From positions 310,001-374,000 of the forward strand of contig NZ_JAGTUT010000002.1 in the NCBI RefSeq assembly GCF_025685605.1: 64,000 bases of DNA, given 5' to 3'. The number at the start of each line of letters is the position of its first letter. The stretch's first letter is position 1. Position numbers and translations under genes: made by a program. The notes under the pieces were generated by a model. The model had not been told where the DNA came from. It saw only the letters and a list, made by a program, of their open reading frames with translations, and made no database searches. The DNA comes from Granulicella arctica. GTDB taxonomy: Bacteria; Acidobacteriota; Terriglobia; Terriglobales; Acidobacteriaceae. This document shows, piece after piece, positions 52,537 to 60,254 of this stretch.

Positions 52537-53799
52537 TCACTCCAACCGAATCTTGTCCGTACTGTCCCATCGACTCATGTCCGAAAGAATCACCATGTCC
52601 CCGGCCTGCAGACCCTCCAGCACCTGGATGCTGTTCACCGAAGCCCGTCCGACCTTCACCGGAACCCTTACTGCGGTCTTGCCATCGGCCGCCAGCTTGA
52701 AGAGGTTAATCGTGCTGTTCTCATTTCCGAATGCAGGCCGTCCAACAAACACCACATCCGCCATCCGGTCGAGATCGATCGTTCCATCCACACTCAGGTC
52801 CGGTCGTGCACCCTGCGGCAATGCTCCGGCAAGTTCAACGTCCACCGTCACCGTTCCAGCTACAACCGCTGGATCGATACGCGTCACCTTCCCGTCAATT
52901 ACACCGTTATGCGTATCGATCTCCGCTGGCTGGCCAATCTGGATATCCCGCGCCTGCGTCTCTGCAATCTTCAAGCTCGCCTTCAACTGGTCCGTCTGCA
53001 CCACCTTCGCCAGCGTCGTACCAGGCGCTACATGCTCTCCCACCTGGAGCGGCAGGTCCACCAGTGTTCCACTGATTCCGGCCCGAACACTAAGCGCATC
53101 CAGTTGCTTCTGCTTCAACCCCAGGAGAGCCTTGGCCTGATCCACCTTTGTCTGTTGCACCGCCATCTGAGTGGCAATTGCCTTCTCGTTCAGCGTCAAC
53201 CGCTCACCCTCAAGATTGTTCCGCGTCGTCAACTCATCCGCCTTGCCCTTGGAGGCGCTATACGTCAGTCCGCTGATCACCCCAAGATCAAACAGCGACT
53301 TGTCCGTCTGCGCCTGCAACTGCGCCTGGTGATGATCCGCACCCACCGTAGCCGCAGCAGCCTTCTGCGTCATTAGGTCGCTCTGCAACTTTGCTCGCGT
53401 GTTGGTGAGGTCAGCTTCGGCACCCTTCAACTGCAACTGCGCATCCAGCAACTCCTGCTGCACGGTCGGGTCGACGAGGTCCATCAGCAGCGTATCTGGC
53501 TGCACCTTCGCACCGGGGAGCACCCGTATCCGCACCACGGTCGCCTCTGTCTCCGCCGGGATCAACCGAATCTTGTCCTCACGCGGAACCAGCGAGCCCG
53601 GCCCTCGCACCTGCCGCAGCAGGGGCCCTCGCTTTACCGTATCCGTCCAGATCGTCGCTCGGTCCACCTCTGGCGACGCAGGCTTCAGCCGACTCACTAC
53701 AAAGCCGACGCCGCACAGGGCAAGCACTCCGCAGACCCCAAAAATCAACTGCTGCCGCAACTTTTTACGCTTGATATCAGGTCTAGAAATATCCATCAC
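52537..53799 (-). CDS. Periplasmic adaptor (HlyD/MacA-like membrane-fusion protein)
   Basis: 420 residues: one N-terminal membrane helix (IFGVCGVLALCGVGFVVS), first beta-barrel/lipoyl half (VRIRVLPGAKVQPDTLLMDL), long helical hairpin (about 120-245), second lipoyl half (SGTLVDLPLQVGEHVAPG) and beta-barrel domain (GQPAEIDTHNGVIDGKVTRI). It bridges the inner-membrane ABC complex and the TolC channel. First gene after the sigma-54 promoter. GTG 53799 or ATG 53796 is the start. Confidence 0.93.
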   Translation of the reverse strand: MMDISRPDIKRKKLRQQLIFGVCGVLALCGVGFVVSRLKPASPEVDRATIWTDTVKRGPLLRQVRGPGSLVPREDKIRLIPAETEATVVRIRVLPGAKVQPDTLLMDLVDPTVQQELLDAQLQLKGAEADLTNTRAKLQSDLMTQKAAAATVGADHHQAQLQAQTDKSLFDLGVISGLTYSASKGKADELTTRNNLEGERLTLNEKAIATQMAVQQTKVDQAKALLGLKQKQLDALSVRAGISGTLVDLPLQVGEHVAPGTTLAKVVQTDQLKASLKIAETQARDIQIGQPAEIDTHNGVIDGKVTRIDPAVVAGTVTVDVELAGALPQGARPDLSVDGTIDLDRMADVVFVGRPAFGNENSTINLFKLAADGKTAVRVPVKVGRASVNSIQVLEGLQAGDMVILSDMSRWDSTDKIRLE

Positions 53800-53887
53800 G
53801 GCGCTCTCTGTTGCACGTACCTACCCAAACATTGCTACGTCCTATCAACTACTTAGCCCTTTGAACCACGTGCGAAGTGTCCACCCC

Positions 53888-53903
53888 TGCAACCAGCTGT
53901 CCA
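53888..53903 (-). promoter_or_regulatory. Sigma-54 promoter of the exporter operon
   Basis: On the minus strand TGGACAGCTGGTTGCA fits TGGnnnG-N4-TTGCA, GG and GC 10 bp apart. The start would be near 53877, about 78 bp before the adaptor. The short word TGGAC(A/G) recurs at three sites around it (on the minus strand near 53920, 53903 and 53883). Confidence 0.65.
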
Positions 53904-53925
53904 TTCCCGGACACCGTCCATACGC

Positions 53926-53960
53926 AAAAACGCCTACCCGCGCTCGAGCTGCGGGTAGGC
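53926..53960 (-). terminator. Rho-independent terminator after ADOP permease
   Basis: On the minus strand a perfect 10-bp stem GCCTACCCGC/GCGGGTAGGC with a 9-nt loop is followed by GTTTTT. It separates the PadR-ADOP unit from the exporter operon promoter. Confidence 0.88.
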
Positions 53961-53975
53961 ATTTCTACCATAGAG

Positions 53976-56642
53976 CTAAGTGTTACGAAGCGCCTGCATA
54001 GGATCGATCCGTGAAGCACGCCGCGCCGGAACGTACCCAGCGAGCAGCGACACAACGCCAAGCAGCACAATCATCGCCGCAAAGGTCAATGGGTCACTTG
54101 CACTCGTCCCAAACAGCAGCGAAGCGATAAGCCGGGATGTGAGAAACGAAGCTACTGTCCCCACAGTGATCCCGATTAGCGCTAGCCGCAGCGTCCGAGA
54201 GATCACATCCAACTGCACCCGTCCAAGCGTCGCACCCAACGCCATGCGAATCCCGATCTCCTGCGTCTGCCGTGTTACGGAATAGGAGATGATCCCGTAG
54301 ATCCCCAGTGTAGCCAGCAGCAGTCCCAGGCCGGCGAACGCTGCCACCAGCAACACAAAGAAGCGCCGTGGCGAACTGGCCCGATCGACTAACTCCTGCA
54401 TCGGTCGGAGTTCCACTCGCGGCTGTGCGGGATTCAATGATCGCAGCACCGCCATCACACTCGGCGTCAGCGTAGCCACAGGCAGCTTCGAACGGATCAC
54501 TAACTGCGCCCCATCAGGACTCTCCTGCGATGTCGGCAGGTACATCTGCCAGCCCGGTTCCCGCTCCGCACTACTCTCGCGAACATCCGCCACCACTCCG
54601 ATCACAACCTTCTCATTACTACCGGTCTGCGCCGCACGGCCAATCGGGTCCTCCCCCGGCCAAAGTTTCCGCGCCACCGTCTCGTTGATGATGACGCCCT
54701 TCTCCGAGGTCGCCGTATCGCTCCACGTAAAGTCACGCCCCTCCACAAGCCGTATTCCAGCCGTCCTCAAGTAACCCGGCGTGACGATATAAACGAACGT
54801 TGCCTGCAGCTCACCCTTGCGATACTCGTGGCCCTTCGCGCGAATACCCCAGCTTCGATTCCGATCCAATGGAAGGTTATCCGAGACACCCGCCATCTCG
54901 ACACCCGGAATCTGTTGCACGCGGCCAATCACATCGCGAAAGAAGGCAGTACGGTCTGCCGGCGAAGTGTTCCCCGCACTATCCAACCGAATCGCATCGA
55001 AGTCCAACTTGATCGTCGCGGCGCTGTCCGCCCGAAATCCCATATCAACGTCAAGAATATGCAGGAAGCTCCGCAGCAGCAGCCCCGCCCCTACAAGCAG
55101 CACGCACGCCAGCGAAATCTCCGATACCACCAGCATCGACCGCAGCCGATCCTGACCGCGTGCCTCACTCCCGCCTCGACCGGTACTGTTCAGCGCCTCC
55201 ATCAAACTCGTGCCAGAGATCCTCAGGCCCGGCAGCAATCCAAACAGAACCGCCGACAGCAGTGTGATCCCAAGAGTCCACCCCAGCACCGATCCATCGA
55301 TCCGTAGACTACTCAGAAGCGGCAGCGCAATCGACCCCTGGTGTGCCAGCCACGTGATCATCGCCCACGCCAACACCAGTCCCAGCAGCGCTCCTCCACT
55401 CGAAAGCACAAGGCTCTCCGTCAGCGTCTGCCGCACCAGCCGACCAGCGCCGGCCCCCAGTGCCTTCCGCAACGCAAACTCCTTACTCCGCGTTGCCGCG
55501 CGAGCCAATAGGAGGTTTGAAAGGTTCACGCATACGATCAGCAGGATCAGTCCTACAGCTGACCAGAGAACTACCAAAGAACGACGCAGCTTGCCGCTCA
55601 CAAACTCCTTCAATCCCGTCAACGTTCCCGTATACCCACCCGAGGAGTTCGCAACCGTCAACCGGAAGTACAGCTTCGGAAACAGAACATCGGCTTCGCT
55701 CTGCGCCTCCGCCAGCGTCACCCCCGGCTTCAGCCGGCCGAAGATCGCGATCGTATTCCCATCATCCCGAATGTCATCCAGCACCGACGGCACAAACGCA
55801 TCAATCTTTGTGCCCGGCGCAAACACCGAACCAAAATCAAACGTCTCCGGCAACACACCTACTACCGTAACCGGCACTCCGTTCAGGCTGATAGCGCTCC
55901 CAACAATCGACCGGTTCGACGAGAACTGCCGCTTCCAGAATGAATAGGAGAGCAGTACCGCCGCGGGTCCATTCTTCCGGCACTCTTCCGCCGTAAACAG
56001 GCGTCCATAGAGAGGCTGCACCCCGAACATGTGGAAGAAGTTCTCCACCACCGGCAGCCCTGAAAGTGGCACCGGCTCCCCATAGCCTGTCAGCTTGAAG
56101 TTGTCGCTTCCCGAGAATCCAAAATACCCGGTCACCTCTTGGAACGAACGGTTCTGATGCTGAAACTGGTCGAACGCATCCGCTGAATACGTAGCGCTCG
56201 ACATCCCACCCTTCGGATCGACACTACCCACCCGCACCAGTTGTTCGGGCGCAGTAAACGGTAGCGGGCGCAGCAGGATTGTATTCACCACACTGAAGAC
56301 GACAATATTCGCCGCAATCCCCAGCCCCAGAATCAGCACTGCAATCACCGTAAACCCACGATCCCGGACCAGCGTCCGCAGCGAGTAGCGGAGATCCTGC
56401 GCCAGGATCTCAATCTGCGGCAATCCGCGCTCTACCCTTTGCTCCTCCTTCGCCCGCTCCACGCCGCCAAACCGCAACATCGCCTGACGACGCGCCTCAC
56501 CCGGAGACATACCTTTCGCAAGATTCTCCTCAATCGCAAACTCAAGATGGCTCGCGATCTCAGCCTCAAGGCTCTGGTCGAGCGAACGCCTTTGAAAGAC
56601 CGCACCCATACGCTGGAACAGACGGCTGAAGGATCCCATCAC
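53976..56642 (-). CDS. ADOP-type permease with N-terminal extension (inner pair)
   Basis: 888 residues. An N-terminal soluble part of about 80 residues (RRSLDQSLEAEIASHLEFAI, MSPGEARRQAMLRFGG) precedes helix 1 (VIAVLILGLGIAANIVVFSV), a MacB periplasmic domain, FtsX domain (about 370-510), a second periplasmic domain and the last FtsX domain (TQEIGIRMALGATLGRVQL). This is the acidobacterial duplicated orphan permease layout: no ATPase is adjacent. It overlaps the PadR gene upstream by 4 bp. Confidence 0.92.
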   Translation of the reverse strand: MMGSFSRLFQRMGAVFQRRSLDQSLEAEIASHLEFAIEENLAKGMSPGEARRQAMLRFGGVERAKEEQRVERGLPQIEILAQDLRYSLRTLVRDRGFTVIAVLILGLGIAANIVVFSVVNTILLRPLPFTAPEQLVRVGSVDPKGGMSSATYSADAFDQFQHQNRSFQEVTGYFGFSGSDNFKLTGYGEPVPLSGLPVVENFFHMFGVQPLYGRLFTAEECRKNGPAAVLLSYSFWKRQFSSNRSIVGSAISLNGVPVTVVGVLPETFDFGSVFAPGTKIDAFVPSVLDDIRDDGNTIAIFGRLKPGVTLAEAQSEADVLFPKLYFRLTVANSSGGYTGTLTGLKEFVSGKLRRSLVVLWSAVGLILLIVCVNLSNLLLARAATRSKEFALRKALGAGAGRLVRQTLTESLVLSSGGALLGLVLAWAMITWLAHQGSIALPLLSSLRIDGSVLGWTLGITLLSAVLFGLLPGLRISGTSLMEALNSTGRGGSEARGQDRLRSMLVVSEISLACVLLVGAGLLLRSFLHILDVDMGFRADSAATIKLDFDAIRLDSAGNTSPADRTAFFRDVIGRVQQIPGVEMAGVSDNLPLDRNRSWGIRAKGHEYRKGELQATFVYIVTPGYLRTAGIRLVEGRDFTWSDTATSEKGVIINETVARKLWPGEDPIGRAAQTGSNEKVVIGVVADVRESSAEREPGWQMYLPTSQESPDGAQLVIRSKLPVATLTPSVMAVLRSLNPAQPRVELRPMQELVDRASSPRRFFVLLVAAFAGLGLLLATLGIYGIISYSVTRQTQEIGIRMALGATLGRVQLDVISRTLRLALIGITVGTVASFLTSRLIASLLFGTSASDPLTFAAMIVLLGVVSLLAGYVPARRASRIDPMQALRNT

Positions 56643-56989
56643 TCGCCACCTTCCGCTTGCATCGCCAGCACTCGCCCCATCACCCCGGCAAGTCGGCGCC
56701 AGTACGCGACGTCAATGGCCATCTGCTTGTGCCCGCTCTTCGTGATCGAGTAGAACTTCGCTTTGCGATTGTTATCCGACGTTCCCCACTCCGCAGCGAT
56801 CCGTCCTCGCTGCTGCAACCGCACCAGCGCCGCATAAATTGTTCCCTGGTTCAGCAGGATCTCTTCCCCGCTTACCTGTTCGATCCGCCGTGCGATCCCG
56901 TAGCCATGCAGATCGCCCATCGTCGCCAGCGTCTGCAACACCATTAAGTCCAAAGTCCCTTGCAATAAATCAAGCTTGGTCTCAGCCAC
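56639..56989 (-). CDS. PadR-family regulator of the inner ADOP pair
   Basis: About 116 residues: winged helix with LDLLQGTLDLMVLQTLAT, YGIARRIEQVSGEEILLNQG and YAALVRLQQRGRIAAEWG, then a basic wing and a short C-terminal helix for dimerisation. The GTG at 56989 is chosen because AGGAGG lies 5 bases before it; the frame is open to a GTG at 57013. Acidobacterial PadR proteins of this type are known to sit beside ADOP permeases. Confidence 0.9.
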   Translation of the reverse strand: MAETKLDLLQGTLDLMVLQTLATMGDLHGYGIARRIEQVSGEEILLNQGTIYAALVRLQQRGRIAAEWGTSDNNRKAKFYSITKSGHKQMAIDVAYWRRLAGVMGRVLAMQAEGGE

Positions 56990-57008
56990 GACAACCTCCT
57001 GTGGTAAC

Positions 57009-57038
57009 GCCACACAAGCATGTCACAACTCATGTGGC
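57009..57038. promoter_or_regulatory. Candidate operator of the inner PadR gene
   Basis: GCCACA-N18-TGTGGC, with two CATGT words inside, in the 67-bp gap between the outer ADOP gene and the inner PadR gene. It lies directly upstream of the ribosome site. Confidence 0.3.
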
Positions 57039-57056
57039 AACGCAACAGGAAAGCCT

Positions 57057-59705
57057 CTACTCCGACCGCAAAGCCTCCTGCGGACTGATCGAAGCCGCCC
57101 GGCGCGCCGGCACATAGGCCGCGAACATCGCCGACGTTCCAAGTAGTAGAGCCACCGTAGCCAGCGTTCCCGCATCCCACGCCTGCACTCCAAACAGCAG
57201 ACTCCGCAGCAGCATCGCCGCTCCCACTGAACACACCACACCGGCCGCTATTCCCCACCCGGCCAAACGCCCAGCCTCACCAAGAATCAACCTGTAGACC
57301 GCCGACCGTTGTGCTCCAAGCGCCATCCGGACCCCAATCTCCCGTTCCCGTTGGCTCACCGAATACGCAATCACCCCGTAGAGGCCAAGCGTACTCAGCA
57401 GCAGCGCCAACCCTGCAAATCCAGTAACCATCCACGCCGACGACCGGTGAAGATACGCCGACTGCGAGTCGCTGATGTACTGTGTCATCGTCTCCTCCTC
57501 AACCACGCCGACGCCCGGATCAATCGCATGAATAGTCGGGGCAAGCACAGGCAGCAGCGTGTTCACATCCTGCTTGCTGCGAACAACCAGGGCGAACTGA
57601 GAGTCGGTATTCTGGTCGATGGGGTAGTACACCGCCGGCACAATCTCAGCATCCAGCGAAGCCTCGCGCAGATCGTCCACAACACCGACAATCTCCTTGA
57701 TCGACTTCGGTGTCAGCTCCGTATCTCCCATCCTCTTTCCAACAGGATCTTCGTTCCCAAAATACTTCTTCGCAAAAGCCTTATTGATGATGGCCACCAG
57801 CGGCTTTCCCGCGTCCTCATCCTCTATAAAGAAGCGCCCGCGCACCAGCTTCGTCTGCAGCGTCGTGAAGTAGCCCGCGCTCACATCCCTCTGATTCACT
57901 TCTATATGTTTGCCGTCATACGGCCGCCCAACAAAGCGAATCCAGTCCGTATTACAGTTGCACGATGTCGGAATAACAGTCGTAGCACTCGCCGAAGTAA
58001 CTCCCGGCAGATTTCCAACACGCCGCACGATCTCGCGGCGAACCGCAACGATCTGCGCATCCTTCGCATACACCGCATCAGGCAGCACCACCATCGCCGT
58101 CGCAAGATGCTGCGGTTCAAAGTTCAAGTCCACATGCAGCAGGTGGTAGAAGCTCTTACCCAGCAGACCCGCACACACCAGCAGCACCACCGCAACCGCC
58201 AGTTCAAGAATCACCAGGTTCGCTCCAAGCCGCCGCCAGCCCCGGCCAGACGAACCGCGCGCCCCCTCCGTCAAGCCCTCCCGCATCTCCACAGAGGAAA
58301 GCCTCGACATCGGAGTAAGTGAGAACAGCACCGCCGCAATCAAAAATACAGTCATGATGAATCCGAACACCCGCAGGTTCAGCCCCATCCCCTCCAGATA
58401 CGGCATGTGGATAATCATGTCTCGCGATACCAGTTGCACCAGCACCCGCGCCAAACCATAGGCCACCGCCATCCCAAGTCCGCTGCCAATCAACGCCAGG
58501 ATCAAGCCCTCGGTAATGAACTGCCGCTTCAGCCTCCAGGGCGAAGCCCCAAGCGCACCGCGCACCGCGATCTCCCGCTTCCGGCTCTCCGACCGCACCA
58601 GCAGCAGGCTCGATACATTCACGCACGCGATCAGCAGCAGCAGCCCCGCGCCAGCAAGCAGAGTCAGCAGGATTGGGCGGATGTCCCCAACAATCGCCTC
58701 CGAGAGCGACATCACGCTCACTCCCTGACCACGATTGGTCACCGGATACTCTCGCTCCAACTCCTCTGCAATCGTGATGATGTTCGCCCGCGCCGTCGCC
58801 ACCGAAACACCATCGTTCAGCCGGGCAATTCCCGTCAGGTTATGACAGCTCCGCCTCAGCGAGCAGGAATCGGTAGCGTGCAGCGCCGTCCAGAACTCCG
58901 CATTGTTGCGAGGTGCAAACTCAAACGTCTTCGGCATCACGCCAACAATGGTGTACGGAATACCGTTCAAGGAAACAGCTTCCCCAACCACACTCTTCCG
59001 TCCGCCGTAATATTTTTGCCATGCCGGAAAACTCAGCATCACGCTCATAGGCCCACTCGGAAGATCTTCTCCCGCATAAAAATCGCGGCCGAGTAGCGGA
59101 GCCACGCCAAGCGTTCGAAAGAATCCGTCCGACACCATCTCACCCGGTACCGGCTCTGTACCCGAAGCAGTCTTCAGCAAGTAGGCAGTGGGCCGAAACG
59201 CCTCCATCGACTGGAACTCCCGGTTCATCCGTTTCCAGTCCAGATAGTCGAGATATGAGAGATTCGCTCGCGGCATGAACGACACGCTCTCCGTCACCTC
59301 CACCAACCGATCAGGCTTCGGGTACGGCAGCGGCTTCAACAATGCCGCGTCCACAAACGCAAAGATCGCCGTACTCGCCGCAACCCCTACCATCAGCATC
59401 AACACCGCAAGAACGGAAAATCCCGGGTTCTTCCGAAGCTGCCTCCCCGCGAATCGCAGGTCCTGCATCAGCGTCTCTAGAAACGGTACGGTCCCCCGCT
59501 CGCTATAAGCCTGCCGCGTTTTCTCAAGTCCTCCCAACTTCATCAAGGCCGCTCGTCGCGCCTCGAAAGCCCCCATGCCAGCACGCAGATTCTCCTCAAC
59601 CTGCAACTCAATATGGTTCTGCAATTCAAGATCAAACCCGGCTCTCCGTTGCTCCCGCGAGAACATTCCAGCCACACGCATCAACCACGCCCGCAAGCTC
59701 TTCAT
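57057..59705 (-). CDS. ADOP-type permease with N-terminal extension (outer pair)
   Basis: 882 residues with an N-terminal soluble segment (REQRRAGFDLELQNHIELQV, MGAFEARRAALMKLGG), helix 1 (VLAVLMLMVGVAASTAIFAFV), MacB-type periplasmic domain, FtsX domain, second periplasmic domain and second FtsX domain (REIGVRMALGAQRSAVYRLI). Same architecture as the inner-pair permease but well diverged. It overlaps its PadR gene by 4 bp; no ATPase or adaptor is coupled to it. Confidence 0.92.
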   Translation of the reverse strand: MKSLRAWLMRVAGMFSREQRRAGFDLELQNHIELQVEENLRAGMGAFEARRAALMKLGGLEKTRQAYSERGTVPFLETLMQDLRFAGRQLRKNPGFSVLAVLMLMVGVAASTAIFAFVDAALLKPLPYPKPDRLVEVTESVSFMPRANLSYLDYLDWKRMNREFQSMEAFRPTAYLLKTASGTEPVPGEMVSDGFFRTLGVAPLLGRDFYAGEDLPSGPMSVMLSFPAWQKYYGGRKSVVGEAVSLNGIPYTIVGVMPKTFEFAPRNNAEFWTALHATDSCSLRRSCHNLTGIARLNDGVSVATARANIITIAEELEREYPVTNRGQGVSVMSLSEAIVGDIRPILLTLLAGAGLLLLIACVNVSSLLLVRSESRKREIAVRGALGASPWRLKRQFITEGLILALIGSGLGMAVAYGLARVLVQLVSRDMIIHMPYLEGMGLNLRVFGFIMTVFLIAAVLFSLTPMSRLSSVEMREGLTEGARGSSGRGWRRLGANLVILELAVAVVLLVCAGLLGKSFYHLLHVDLNFEPQHLATAMVVLPDAVYAKDAQIVAVRREIVRRVGNLPGVTSASATTVIPTSCNCNTDWIRFVGRPYDGKHIEVNQRDVSAGYFTTLQTKLVRGRFFIEDEDAGKPLVAIINKAFAKKYFGNEDPVGKRMGDTELTPKSIKEIVGVVDDLREASLDAEIVPAVYYPIDQNTDSQFALVVRSKQDVNTLLPVLAPTIHAIDPGVGVVEEETMTQYISDSQSAYLHRSSAWMVTGFAGLALLLSTLGLYGVIAYSVSQREREIGVRMALGAQRSAVYRLILGEAGRLAGWGIAAGVVCSVGAAMLLRSLLFGVQAWDAGTLATVALLLGTSAMFAAYVPARRAASISPQEALRSE

Positions 59706-60046
59706 GCCGGATCCTCCGTCTTCTCAAAGAACCTCGCCACGATCGACGTAGTCTGCTCCCAACTCATCGTCTCTCGCTTCAACTGCCGCCGCCCCGCAGC
59801 CGTCAGCGTATAGATCTTCGCCTTCCGGTTGTTCTCCGACAACCCCCACTCCGAGCGAATTGAACCCTCCTGCTCCATCTTCAGCAGGGCCGGATACAGC
59901 GTCCCATAGTTCAGCGAGAGGAGATCACCGCTAGTCTGCTCAATTCGCCGTGCGATTCCATATCCATGCTGCGGCCCAAGGATCTCTAGCGTCTTCAGAA
60001 CCATCAACACCAGCGTCCCCTGCCACACATCCGCCTTGTCACCCAT
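59702..60046 (-). CDS. PadR-family regulator of the outer ADOP pair
   Basis: About 114 residues: winged helix with DVWQGTLVLMVLKTLEILG, YGIARRIEQTSGDLLSLNYG, YPALLKMEQEGSIRSEWG and NRKAKIYTLTAAGRRQL. I chose ATG at 60046 (AGGAG five bases upstream); a GTG start at 60052 overlaps that site. Clearly a homologue of the inner PadR. Its own promoter region has a paired palindromic operator. Confidence 0.92.
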   Translation of the reverse strand: MGDKADVWQGTLVLMVLKTLEILGPQHGYGIARRIEQTSGDLLSLNYGTLYPALLKMEQEGSIRSEWGLSENNRKAKIYTLTAAGRRQLKRETMSWEQTTSIVARFFEKTEDPA

Positions 60047-60052
60047 CACCAC

Positions 60053-60105
60053 TCCTATGTCTTACCAATAGGAGTATGGCATCTTTCTATGGGAATGCAA
60101 TAGAA
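60053..60105. promoter_or_regulatory. Tandem palindromic operator of the outer PadR gene
   Basis: Two sites: TCCTAT-N9-ATAGGA at 60053-60073 and TTCTAT-N9-ATAGAA at 60085-60105. Arms are perfect and the centres are 32 bp apart, about three helix turns. The first site overlaps the PadR ribosome site on the minus strand. They lie between the divergent PadR and S53 protease genes. Confidence 0.65.
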
Positions 60106-60254
60106 GAATAAAGTCGACCCACGCGACTGCACAGAGCGCCCCCGACGCTTTTCCACTTCATCTTCCACTGCCGGAGAGGCGAGAAATAATGACGCAGGAG
60201 CGTTGCTATGCGATACAGTAGCCGCACACGATCCCAGGCACTAACGGAGTTCTC

